This document shows, piece after piece, positions 40,332 through 49,305 of a DNA stretch of 64,000 nucleotides. The translations under genes and the position numbers were made by a program. Source of the DNA: Pseudonocardia hierapolitana. Its GTDB lineage: Bacteria > Actinomycetota > Actinomycetes > Mycobacteriales > Pseudonocardiaceae. Under the pieces are notes generated by a model. It saw only the letters and a list, made by a program, of their open reading frames with translations, did not search any database and had not been told where the DNA came from. Numbering within the stretch: the first letter of the stretch is position 1; each line of letters begins with the position of its first letter. The stretch covers positions 1,550,001 to 1,614,000 of the forward strand of contig NZ_VIWU01000001.1 of assembly GCF_007994075.1 (NCBI RefSeq), written 5' to 3'.

Positions 40332-43220
40332 GTGCAGACCGCATTGGCCACGGCTGAGCGGCCGCTCCCCCGCACTGTGGACGCTCCTCCGCGATCGATC
40401 GGCGCTCGGGAGCTGCTGGACGAGAGCGAGCAGCTCTGGCTCTCCGACACGGACGCTGCCCTGCGCGCCGCCCCATCGCCCGACTCGACAGCCCGGATCC
40501 GGCTGGTCCTCGAGGTGCTCGCCGCCTACGTGCGCCTCCTCCGCGACCACGACGAGCACGCCGACCAGATCGCGGTGTTCCGGCGCTGGCCGGCCTGCAC
40601 CGTTGTCGCACTGGCCCGGCTGGCGGCCGGCGCCGAGGACGGGGTCGCGGTCGAGGAGGCGCTCTCGCGGATCCCGGGGACCGGCTCGGCGCCCGGGTCC
40701 ACCTGGTTCGCCGGGTGGGGCGCGTGCTGGCAACAGCTCCAGGGGCAGGCTGCGGGCGGGACGGCACCGTACGACGCGCCGGGTGTGCCGCTGCTGCTCC
40801 ACCTGTCGGGGTTGGGCGCCGCGCTCGATGTCGTCCCGGAGCTCCGCCTCCATCCGCCGACCGGCGCGCTGGCGATCGTCTTCCCCGGGGCTCCCGGGCG
40901 TGGAGCACGTGTCGAGGCCGGCGGCGGGGAGTGCCCGGTTGCGGAGGACCGCTGGGTTCTCCCCCGTCCCGTCCTCGCCGCCAACTGCTTCGACGTGCTC
41001 GGGAACGTGCACCGGGTGCATGTGGTCGACCCGCGCGACCCGCTCCTGGTGTTCGACGAGGACGGCACGCTGATCCCTGATGGGGCGCCACTCCCGGCCG
41101 GGGACGTGTGGATGGTGCACCTGGGTGAGCCGCCGGACGACGCATTCGACGGCCCTCGGCACGTCGTCGAGGAAGCCGCCCCTCCCGTCGGGTGGTCGCG
41201 GTGGTGGCTCGGCCGGGTGTCCCTCGCCTCGACGAAGGCCGTGCGGTCGGTCGTGGCCCGCGGCGGCGAGCTGCGGGGTGGGTCGTGGCGGCCCGTGACG
41301 AGCACCGAGCGGGCCGACTTCCTGTTCGATGCTCCGCTCGCGGGCGTACTCGACCGCGACGGCGACGTCGTGTACGCCACGGCGCCGCGACTGCACCTCC
41401 CCGGCGGATCCGGCGACATCTGGACGATCGAGGCACGGCGTTCCGGCGCCGCGGCCCCGCACCGGTGGACGGAACCGGGCGGCACCACGGTCACGCTCTC
41501 CGGGCGGCTGCCGCAGCCGGCCCTCGGCAGGTTCGTCGTCCACGCCCACGCCCCGGGACATCGCTCGGTGGCGGGAGCGTTCTCCCTGGCCACGGCGGTG
41601 ACCCTGCAGGCCTCACCCCGGATCCGACTGCTTGAGACTGATGGGCTCACGCCCGCGCGGGCCGTGGTCCGGGCGCCTCGCGGGGTGCATCCCGTGCCGT
41701 CGGTGCTGAATCTCGGTCCCGCCGAGACCCGCAAGGACGTCCGGATGCACATCGCGGGGAGCGATGACACGTTCGATCTGTGCGTCGAGCTCCCCTGGTG
41801 TGCGGTGCGCAAGCGGACCGGGAGCCACACCGGTGAGTGGGGCACCGACGCACAGGCCTTCACCCTGGAAGACCTGGACGAGGCCGGCGCCGTCGACGTC
41901 CGGCTGCCCCGGCCGATCATCGACGAGATCGGCGTGCCGGACCTCCTCGCCGCGCGCCGACCGGATGACACGGGCGGTCAGCGGATCCGAGGGCGTCGTC
42001 TCCCGGGTGGCGACGTCTACCGCTATCCACTCGGCAGCCTGACCGACGCCGTCCGGCTTGCGGGGACGACCGCACTCTGGCTCCTCCTGCCCGGTCGCGA
42101 CGCGAAAGTCGGGACGATCCGGGGTAGCGAACCGGCCACAGGTGCCGCGATCAGTGAACACCGCCTCGTGCTCCGCGACCGCCGCCCCGCTGGGCGTCTG
42201 AGCGTGCGCGTCTGTGCACCGCTGGCTCCCTGGCTCGAACCTCTGATCGCGACGTTGGACGAGGATTCCGACGTCATCGAGCTCAACAGCGCGTTTGCCG
42301 GTCGCTCGCTCCTCGTCACCGTGGCCGATGCCGGCATCGAGCTGACGCGCTGGCCGCGACCGGGGCGGGACCACCCCGCGGCCTGCACGTTTCGGGTGGC
42401 CGGCGCGACCACGTTGCCCACCGACAGCAGGAGCCGCCGGGACATGGCGTACTACCTGGCGGGGCGGGCGCCGTTACCCGCCGGGACGGCCGAGCTCGGC
42501 CTCGTCTGGCTGGCCGCTGCGCGCGCCACCGGCCTGCTCGAGCCAGGCCTCGGGGCCTTGACCGCACAGGAGTGCGCCGCCCGGCTCGGCGCGACACCGA
42601 CCGCCGCGCTGCAGGCGGCGACGCTCGGCGGGGAGGAGTCCATCGGACCGCTGATCCGTTCCGGGCTGGCCGCGCACGGCGTCCGGAGCGTCGCCGCTCC
42701 GGCGCCGACCGCTGACTTGTGGCGGGTCGCGCCCCTGGCCGCCCTGCTCCTGACCAGCCCGCTCCTTCCCTACCTGGCCGGCACGTCGGCATGGGATCCC
42801 GCCGAGCTCGACGACGCCGAGAAGCATCTGCTCGACGTCGCGCGGGCGCACTGTGCGCCCGAGGTCGTCGCCCTGCTCACCGCGCCGGAGCGGGCGAGAG
42901 CCCTCGACCTGCCCGATGGCGTCTCCACACCGGAGATCGACGAGGCGCTGCGCGACGTACTCACCTTCGGCGCGGCGGCACCGCAGGCGGTGCTCTTCGA
43001 CGCCGTGCGTGCACGGGCGAGGGGCGCGGCGGCGGCCCTGTGGTTCGGGTGCGCCCTCGTCGCCCGGATCACCGCGCAAGGCGATGAGGGCGCGGCGGCA
43101 CTCGAGCGTCGCATCCGCCACCTGTGGGTCGAGTTCGCACAGCGCGACCCCGGACGCGCCGCAGAGCACCTCGTCGAGGCGGAGTTCGCGGTCTCGGGCT
43201 GGTACGCCCACCACGCATGA
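40332..43220 (+). CDS. Unrecognised 962-residue protein upstream of a DUF1998 helicase (DruH-like position)
   Basis: GTG start with GGGAGA eight bases upstream. I recognise no motif. A short helical N-terminus (1-130) is followed by about 600 residues dominated by beta strands (repeated VRxxG, LPxPxxGR, WLLLPG-like segments), then a helical C-terminus of about 220 residues ending FAQRDPGRAAEHLVEAEFAVSGWYAHHA. No membrane segment, signal peptide or metal cluster is visible. In type III Druantia a large protein without clear enzymatic domains (DruH) precedes the DUF1998 helicase DruE, and the order and sizes here are similar. That comparison is by layout only. Confidence 0.7.
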   Translation: MQTALATAERPLPRTVDAPPRSIGARELLDESEQLWLSDTDAALRAAPSPDSTARIRLVLEVLAAYVRLLRDHDEHADQIAVFRRWPACTVVALARLAAGAEDGVAVEEALSRIPGTGSAPGSTWFAGWGACWQQLQGQAAGGTAPYDAPGVPLLLHLSGLGAALDVVPELRLHPPTGALAIVFPGAPGRGARVEAGGGECPVAEDRWVLPRPVLAANCFDVLGNVHRVHVVDPRDPLLVFDEDGTLIPDGAPLPAGDVWMVHLGEPPDDAFDGPRHVVEEAAPPVGWSRWWLGRVSLASTKAVRSVVARGGELRGGSWRPVTSTERADFLFDAPLAGVLDRDGDVVYATAPRLHLPGGSGDIWTIEARRSGAAAPHRWTEPGGTTVTLSGRLPQPALGRFVVHAHAPGHRSVAGAFSLATAVTLQASPRIRLLETDGLTPARAVVRAPRGVHPVPSVLNLGPAETRKDVRMHIAGSDDTFDLCVELPWCAVRKRTGSHTGEWGTDAQAFTLEDLDEAGAVDVRLPRPIIDEIGVPDLLAARRPDDTGGQRIRGRRLPGGDVYRYPLGSLTDAVRLAGTTALWLLLPGRDAKVGTIRGSEPATGAAISEHRLVLRDRRPAGRLSVRVCAPLAPWLEPLIATLDEDSDVIELNSAFAGRSLLVTVADAGIELTRWPRPGRDHPAACTFRVAGATTLPTDSRSRRDMAYYLAGRAPLPAGTAELGLVWLAAARATGLLEPGLGALTAQECAARLGATPTAALQAATLGGEESIGPLIRSGLAAHGVRSVAAPAPTADLWRVAPLAALLLTSPLLPYLAGTSAWDPAELDDAEKHLLDVARAHCAPEVVALLTAPERARALDLPDGVSTPEIDEALRDVLTFGAAAPQAVLFDAVRARARGAAAALWFGCALVARITAQGDEGAAALERRIRHLWVEFAQRDPGRAAEHLVEAEFAVSGWYAHHA

Positions 43221-43242
43221 CAGCAACGAGAGGACCCATCGG

Positions 43243-46200
43243 ATGACCGCCTTCGACCCGCTCTCCACCAGTACGGAGATCGTCGAGGGGTACCGGCGCT
43301 ACCTGCGCTCGCTGCTGCCACTGCGCGATCCCACGCTCGCCGCCGCGCTCGACGAAGCCATTGACACGAGTCCGCTGCTCAGCAAGGGCCCGCTCCTGGA
43401 GGCCAGCCCGGCGTATGCCACCGGCGCGACCGTGCGCGAGTTGGTGGACGAGGGGGTGCTGGACCGCGAGTTCCTGGACCTGACCGCCCCCGAGCTCCCT
43501 GCAGACCGGCCCCTGTACCGCCACCAGGACGAGGCGATCCGGAAGGTCCGGGCCGGCCGCAACATCGTCGTGGCCACCGGCACCGGCTCGGGCAAAACCG
43601 AGAGCTTCCTCCTTCCGATCCTCGCGCACCTCGCCGAGGAGGCCGCCGCGGGCACCCTCGGGCCGGGCGTGCGAGCGCTGCTCCTCTACCCCATGAACGC
43701 GCTGGCCAACGACCAGATGAAGCGGCTGCGCCGGCTCCTCGCATCCGCTCCGAACATCACGTTCGGCCGCTACACCGGAGACACATCGGAGGACCCCGGG
43801 CGGGCAGAAGGCGAGTTCCACCGGCTCAACCCCGGCGAGACCCGCCTGCCGAACGAACTGCTCAGCCGCCAGGAGATGCGGCGGACCCCGCCGCACCTGC
43901 TGCTGACGAACTATGCGATGCTCGAGTACCTGCTGCTGCGTCCGCAGGACATGGACCTGTTCGAGGGCGACGCCGCGGGGAGCTGGCGGTTCGTCGTGGT
44001 CGACGAGGCACACGTCTACGACGGGGCGAAGGGCGCTGAGCTCGCGATGCTCCTGCGTCGCCTGCGGGACCGGGTCGCTTCACCAGGATTGCAGGCGATC
44101 GCAACGAGCGCGACGGTCGGTGCAGACCGCGACCCGCGTGCGGTCACCGACTTCGCGGCGAACCTCTTCGGCGTTCCCTTCGAGTGGGACGACGCGGACC
44201 CGGCCCGCCGTGACCTCGTGACGTCTGCCCGGGTCGCGTTCCCGGACGAACCGACGTGGGGTCCGCTGCCTCCCACCGCGTACGGAGAGCTCCTCCGCGA
44301 GCCCGATCCAGCCGGTGCCCTCGGTTCGCGAGCTCGTTCGCACGGCTGGAGCGGATCCGGGGCGGCCCCGGACGCGCTGCGCTCCGAGTCCCGGATCGCC
44401 GGGTTGCGTGCGGCCCTGCACAGTGGGCCGCGACCATTCGAGGAGATCGCGGCAACGCTCTTTCCCAGCCAACCGGCATCGGCCGCCGCGGAGGCGTTGA
44501 CCGATCTCGTCCGTCTCGGGGCCAACGTGCGCAATCCCGACCGTTCCCCGGTGCTGTCGGCGCGGTTCCACCTCTTCGCCCGGGCCACCGAGGGCGCGTT
44601 CAGCTGCCTGGGCGGCGACAGCCCGCACCTGTCGCTCAGCCGGCGCGAGCAGTGCGAGCACTGCGCCCGTGTGGTGTTCGAGCTAGGCGGCTGCCGCCGC
44701 TGCGGCGCCGTGCACCTGCACGGGGCACTCGACCCGAGCGGCGGCGTGCCGCGGCATGTTCCGTACCGGTCGGGGACGGACCGGCGGCACGCCTGGCTCC
44801 TGCTGGAGGAACAGTCGTCCCGTGGCGGTGGAGCCACCGAGCACGACGAGGACGACGGCGCGCTGGAGAACATCAAGCCCGCGGACGGCGTCCCGTACCA
44901 CCTCTGCGTGCGCTGCGGCGGATTGCACGAGACACCACCCATCAAGTGCGGGATCGACGGCTGCCCCGGAACGGAGATCCGCCACGTCCGGCTCCTGGAC
45001 ACCGGAGCGGAGTCGCTCGGCTCGTGCGCCGGATGCGGCGCCCGGGGCACGCGGCTCATCCGACTGTTGGAGAGCGGAAGTGAAGCCGCCGCGTCGGTCC
45101 TCGGCACGTCTCTCTACCAGGCACTGCCGCCCGAGCCGGACGGCCCCGCGGGCGATCTGCCCGGGCAGGGCCGCAAGCTCCTGTTCTTCAGCGACAGCAG
45201 GCAGATGGCTGCCTACTTCGCGCCGTACCTCGAGGACACCCACCAGCGGGTGTCCCAGCGGCGCATGCTGACGATGGCCCTCGACCGGTGGACCCGGGAC
45301 GAGGGCGAGGAGCCTGCCCGGATCGACGACCTCGTCGACTACGCCCTCCGCGTCGCGCGCCACGCCCATGTCTTCGACGAGGACGCGTCCCGCAGCGAGC
45401 GCAAGCGCCACGCGTCGCTCTGGACGATCCAGGAGGTCATCAGCTACGACGACCGCCAATCCCTCGAAGGCGTCGGCCTCCTGCGGGTGGAGCTCGCCAA
45501 GAAGGATTCCTGGCGCGCACCCCAGCGGCTCCTCGACCTGGGACTCGACGACGAGGAGAGCTGGGCGCTGCTGCAGGAGCTGATGCGCAGCCTGCGCGCC
45601 CAGGGCGCGATCGACATGCCAGGGGAGGTCGACCCGGCGGACGAGGCGTTCGCCCCCCGCCGCGGGCCGATCTACGTCCGCGGTCTCGGATCGGAGGCGA
45701 AGAGGAAGGTCCTGAGCTGGCTGCCCACGACCGGGACCAACCGCCGCGTGGACTACCTGGCCCGCGTCCTCGACACCGTCGGCAGCAGCGTCGAAGCCAA
45801 GACCCTCCTCGACGAAATCTGGCAGGAGCTGGACCCGAACAGCGGAGGAGACGGACCGCGCACCTGGTTCCGGTGCGACACGATCCCCAAGCTCGGCCCG
45901 CTCCGCCGGATCGACCACCGCAAGCTCCGGTTGCGAGCTGTCAGCCCGGACGACCCGCTCTACCGCTGCGACCGATGCCGGCGGCTCGCGGCCGTGTCGG
46001 TACGCGCCGTGTGCCCGACGCTGCGCTGCGACGGCAGGCTCGAACCGTGGCACCGCCCCGCGCCTGCGCAGGACCGGGACCACTACCGGCACCTCTACCT
46101 CGAGTCGTCCCCCGTGCCGATGCGCGTGCTGGAGCACACCGCCCAATGGACGAGCGAGAAGGCCGCCGACATCCAGGCACAGTTCGTGCGCGGCGAGGTC

Positions 46201-47982
46201 AACGCGCTGTCCTGCTCCACCACCTTCGAGCTGGGTGTCGACGTCGGCGAGCTGCAGGCCGTCGTGCTGCGCAACATGCCGCCCACCACGGCCAACTACG
46301 TGCAGCGCGCCGGCCGGGCGGGTCGTCGCGCGGACTCCGCTGCGCTGGTGCTGACCTACGCCCAACGCCGTTCGCACGACCTGTCCCGGTTCGCCGAACC
46401 GGAGAAGATGATCGCCGGCGAGATGCGGGCGCCCATCGTGCCGCTGGAGAACGTGCGCATCGACCGCCGCCACGCCCACTCCGTCGCCCTTGCGGCGTTC
46501 TTCCGCACGATGGCCCGCCACGTCGGCCTCTCGTGGCGTGATGCGGGCGGGTTCTTCCTGACTCCGTCCCCGACGCCACCGGACTGGGTGAGCCCGGTGC
46601 AGCGACTCGAACGCTATTTGCGCCCGGTCCCTGCCCCGGTCCGGCGGAGCCTGCGCAGCGTCCTGCCGCCGGCCGTGCACGACGAGATCGGCATCGACGA
46701 CGACGGGTGGGTCGACGAGCTGATTCGGCTGGTCGACGACGCCGGTGCTCAGCTACGCCAGGACGTCGAGGCGTTCGAGGCGCGGGAGCACGCCGCCGTG
46801 CGAGAGCAGAACTACGCACTCGCCCGGCAGTGCCAACAGGTGGTGCGGACCTTGCAGTCACGGCCGCTCATCGGCTATCTGGCGACGCGGAACGTGCTCC
46901 CGAAGTACGGGTTCCCCGTGGACACCGTCGAGCTCCGGACCGATCGGGTCCGCGGCGGTCGGGACCGGGTTCTGGAGCTGACCCGCGACCTCAGCATGGC
47001 GATCAACGAGTACGCCCCGGGTGCTGAGGTCATCGCGGGCGGAATGCGGTGGAAGTCGGGCGGTCTCTACCGGCTCCCGGGCCGCGACCTCGTGACGCGG
47101 TACTACGCCGTGTGCGAAACCTGCGGGCACTACCGCGAGGGCGTCGAGCCGCCCGAGCCGGAGTGCCCGGCCTGCCACACGATCCAGACGCGAGCGGCCC
47201 GGTCCTACGTCGAGCCGGAGTTCGGTTTCGTCGCCTCCGAGAGCGTGCGGCAGGGCGCGTCGCAGGCGCCCCAGCGCAACTGGTCGGCCGCCACCTACAT
47301 CGTCGAGACCCACGCCGACGTGGAGAGCGGTCGAGTGGAGTTCCCCGCGGGCGGCACCCTGCGCTGGCGGGCCGGCGCCCGCGGCAGCTTCGTCGTCATC
47401 AGCGAGGGACAGCACAAAGCCGGTTTCCGGATCTGCCAGTGGTGCGGAGCAGGTGCATCGACCTTGTCCGGGCGGGCCGGCGAGCACAAGCACCTGCTCA
47501 AGGACGGCCCCTGCACGGGCCCGGCACGGGTGCAATCCCTCGCGCACAGCTATCAGACCGACTTCGTCGAGCTCCGGTTCGACCCGCTCGTGACCATCCG
47601 GGCCACCCCATCCCACCTCCGTTCGACGGTCTACGCATTACTCGAAGGCGCCGCGCTCGCCTTGGAGATCAGCCGGGACGACATCGACGGCACAGTCCAC
47701 CGCGGTGCGGACGGAGAGCCTGCGCTCGTTCTGTTCGACACGACACCGGGCGGCGCCGGGAACACGCTGCGGATCGCGCATCGGCTCACCGATGTCGTGC
47801 GCGCGGGGGTGAGCCGGGTCGCCGCCTGCGAATGCGGCGAGGAGACGAGCTGCTACGGCTGCCTGCGGGCTTACCGCAACCAGCGCTACCACGAGGAGCT
47901 CTCGCGCCGAGCCGCGCTCGACCTGCTCGGCGAACTCATTCGCGTGCCTGAGGAGGTCCGGGCCGATGCTCACCACCCGTAG
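43243..47982 (+). CDS. Large DEAH helicase with DUF1998, DruE-like
   Basis: 1579 residues from the ATG at 43243, 22 bases after the previous stop, with GAGAGG upstream. Walker A TGTGSGKTE is near 113, DEAH near 254, SAT near 289. Three or more zinc clusters interrupt the lobes (CEHC...CRRCG near 470, CVRCGG...CGIDGCPG near 555, CDRCRR near 909). The FFSDSRQMAAYF segment is near 648, TFELGVDVGEL near 995 and QRAGRAGRR near 1021. The C-terminal DUF1998 part includes CETCGHYREG near 1293 and CYGCLRAYRNQ near 1537. The architecture is that of DruE in Druantia and of Lhr-like defence helicases. It is distinct from the kinase-fused helicase at 2946. The sigma factor gene overlaps its end by 17 bases. 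Confidence 0.9.
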   Translation: MTAFDPLSTSTEIVEGYRRYLRSLLPLRDPTLAAALDEAIDTSPLLSKGPLLEASPAYATGATVRELVDEGVLDREFLDLTAPELPADRPLYRHQDEAIRKVRAGRNIVVATGTGSGKTESFLLPILAHLAEEAAAGTLGPGVRALLLYPMNALANDQMKRLRRLLASAPNITFGRYTGDTSEDPGRAEGEFHRLNPGETRLPNELLSRQEMRRTPPHLLLTNYAMLEYLLLRPQDMDLFEGDAAGSWRFVVVDEAHVYDGAKGAELAMLLRRLRDRVASPGLQAIATSATVGADRDPRAVTDFAANLFGVPFEWDDADPARRDLVTSARVAFPDEPTWGPLPPTAYGELLREPDPAGALGSRARSHGWSGSGAAPDALRSESRIAGLRAALHSGPRPFEEIAATLFPSQPASAAAEALTDLVRLGANVRNPDRSPVLSARFHLFARATEGAFSCLGGDSPHLSLSRREQCEHCARVVFELGGCRRCGAVHLHGALDPSGGVPRHVPYRSGTDRRHAWLLLEEQSSRGGGATEHDEDDGALENIKPADGVPYHLCVRCGGLHETPPIKCGIDGCPGTEIRHVRLLDTGAESLGSCAGCGARGTRLIRLLESGSEAAASVLGTSLYQALPPEPDGPAGDLPGQGRKLLFFSDSRQMAAYFAPYLEDTHQRVSQRRMLTMALDRWTRDEGEEPARIDDLVDYALRVARHAHVFDEDASRSERKRHASLWTIQEVISYDDRQSLEGVGLLRVELAKKDSWRAPQRLLDLGLDDEESWALLQELMRSLRAQGAIDMPGEVDPADEAFAPRRGPIYVRGLGSEAKRKVLSWLPTTGTNRRVDYLARVLDTVGSSVEAKTLLDEIWQELDPNSGGDGPRTWFRCDTIPKLGPLRRIDHRKLRLRAVSPDDPLYRCDRCRRLAAVSVRAVCPTLRCDGRLEPWHRPAPAQDRDHYRHLYLESSPVPMRVLEHTAQWTSEKAADIQAQFVRGEVNALSCSTTFELGVDVGELQAVVLRNMPPTTANYVQRAGRAGRRADSAALVLTYAQRRSHDLSRFAEPEKMIAGEMRAPIVPLENVRIDRRHAHSVALAAFFRTMARHVGLSWRDAGGFFLTPSPTPPDWVSPVQRLERYLRPVPAPVRRSLRSVLPPAVHDEIGIDDDGWVDELIRLVDDAGAQLRQDVEAFEAREHAAVREQNYALARQCQQVVRTLQSRPLIGYLATRNVLPKYGFPVDTVELRTDRVRGGRDRVLELTRDLSMAINEYAPGAEVIAGGMRWKSGGLYRLPGRDLVTRYYAVCETCGHYREGVEPPEPECPACHTIQTRAARSYVEPEFGFVASESVRQGASQAPQRNWSAATYIVETHADVESGRVEFPAGGTLRWRAGARGSFVVISEGQHKAGFRICQWCGAGASTLSGRAGEHKHLLKDGPCTGPARVQSLAHSYQTDFVELRFDPLVTIRATPSHLRSTVYALLEGAALALEISRDDIDGTVHRGADGEPALVLFDTTPGGAGNTLRIAHRLTDVVRAGVSRVAACECGEETSCYGCLRAYRNQRYHEELSRRAALDLLGELIRVPEEVRADAHHP

Positions 47983-49285
47983 CACCGCGTCTCGGCACGA
48001 GGCCCTCCACGCGCTGCGGGTCGCCGCCGAACGCGGTCCGCTCCCCTTCCCGACCGTTGCCGCGGTCGTGCAAGCCCACGGGCTCTCCGGGGACGATCTG
48101 CGCACGCTCCTCGCAGATCTGCGCGGCGGGGGGATCGATCTGCCGGCCTCGCTGGCGGGGGCGCCGACGCCGTCCGCGGCGCGCGCCTTCAGTCCGCCTC
48201 CAGCACTGACCGAGGTCATCCCCTCGCCAAGGCCGGAACGCGAGCTGTTCCGCGGCGACGAGGTCCTGGACCTGTCGCGGATGTCCCTGGCCGACCTCGG
48301 GATCGCCCCGACGCCGTCGCCCCCGGCATCTGCGCCGGATCAGGGCGAGGAGCTCGGGTGCGACGAGGACGACCGGGAACCTCCGGCGCTGAACCTGGTT
48401 GCCCTTTACCGCGCGCAGATCGCCGCAACGCCGCTCCTGTCCGCCGAGGAGGAGGTGCGGCTGGCCCAGGCGATCGAGGCCGGGCTGCTGGCGGAGGAAC
48501 GGCTCGAGGTGATCCATCGGCCTCCACATGCCGTCCGGGACCTGCGCGCGCTGGTCGCCGCCGGGCGACGGGCGTACGGAAGGTTCCTCCAGGCCAATCT
48601 CCGTCTCGTCGTGTCGATCGCCCTCATGTACCAGGGCCGAGGCCTCGATCTCCTCGATCTCGTGCAGGAGGGCAACCTCGGGCTGATCCGCGCCGTCCAG
48701 AAGTTCGACTACCGGCAGGGCAACAAGTTCTCCACGTACGCGAGCTGGTGGATCAAGCAGTCCATCGGCCGAGCCCTCGCCGACAAGTGCCGGACGATTC
48801 GCTTCCCGGTCCACGTGGTCGAGCGGCTCGTCAAGGTCGAGGCGACGGCAGTGCGACTCACCGAAGCCGGCCAGGAAGCAAGCCGCGAGGCCATCTCCGA
48901 GATCACCGGTTTCCCCGAGGACGAGGTCGAAGCGCTTCTCGGTCTGCCCCGAACGACGCCGCTCGACCACGCGGCGGCAGTGCTCGGCACCGCCCGGCTA
49001 CACGACCTGATCGACCGCTACGCCGACCACCACGCCGAGCCCGAACTCCTGGGCTACGACGCCGACGATGTGCACCGTGCGCTGGCGCTGCTCAGCGAAC
49101 GGGAGGCGTACATACTCCGGCAACGAGCCGGCTTCGACGGTGAACCGGCGACGCTGGACGAGATCGGCCGATCACTCGGGGTCACCCGAGAAAGAGTCCG
49201 GCAGATCGAGTCCAAGGCCCGACCAAAACTCACGGCGCGGCTCCACGAGATCGGCCGTCCCACACTCAGCCGAAGCACGTCCTGA
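47966..49285 (+). CDS. Primary-type sigma-70 factor (RpoD/HrdB-like) in a defence operon
   Basis: 439 residues, ATG 17 bases inside the helicase gene, implying coupled translation. Residues 10-60 resemble region 1.1 (LPFPTVAAVVQAHGLSGDDL, GGGIDL). Region 1.2 is near 143-175. Region 2 (NLRLVVSIALMYQGRGLDLL, then a FSTYASWWIKQSIGRALADK segment) spans about 205-275, region 3 about 285-345 and region 4 about 375-425 (LDEIGRSLGVTRERVRQIESKA). All promoter-binding regions are present, so it should recognise -10/-35 promoters close to the primary consensus. A complete group 1/2 sigma factor encoded with a defence helicase is odd. It may drive the island's genes or act in host-takeover sensing; both are inference. 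Confidence 0.92.
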   Translation: MLTTRSTASRHEALHALRVAAERGPLPFPTVAAVVQAHGLSGDDLRTLLADLRGGGIDLPASLAGAPTPSAARAFSPPPALTEVIPSPRPERELFRGDEVLDLSRMSLADLGIAPTPSPPASAPDQGEELGCDEDDREPPALNLVALYRAQIAATPLLSAEEEVRLAQAIEAGLLAEERLEVIHRPPHAVRDLRALVAAGRRAYGRFLQANLRLVVSIALMYQGRGLDLLDLVQEGNLGLIRAVQKFDYRQGNKFSTYASWWIKQSIGRALADKCRTIRFPVHVVERLVKVEATAVRLTEAGQEASREAISEITGFPEDEVEALLGLPRTTPLDHAAAVLGTARLHDLIDRYADHHAEPELLGYDADDVHRALALLSEREAYILRQRAGFDGEPATLDEIGRSLGVTRERVRQIESKARPKLTARLHEIGRPTLSRSTS

Positions 49286-49291
49286 CGATCA

Positions 49292-49305
49292 GCCGCTCAG
49301 GCGGC
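49292..49305. terminator. Small hairpin between convergent sigma and DUF262 genes
   Basis: GCCGC-TCAG-GCGGC is a perfect 5-bp stem in the 11-base gap and first codons of the convergent genes; it contains the DUF262 stop. No T tract. A bidirectional terminator role is possible. Confidence 0.25.

Noticed and set aside
39366..41561. Minus-strand frame of about 730 codons
   Set aside because: It spans two plus-strand genes and the gap between them and shows low-complexity Gly/Arg/Pro sequence only.
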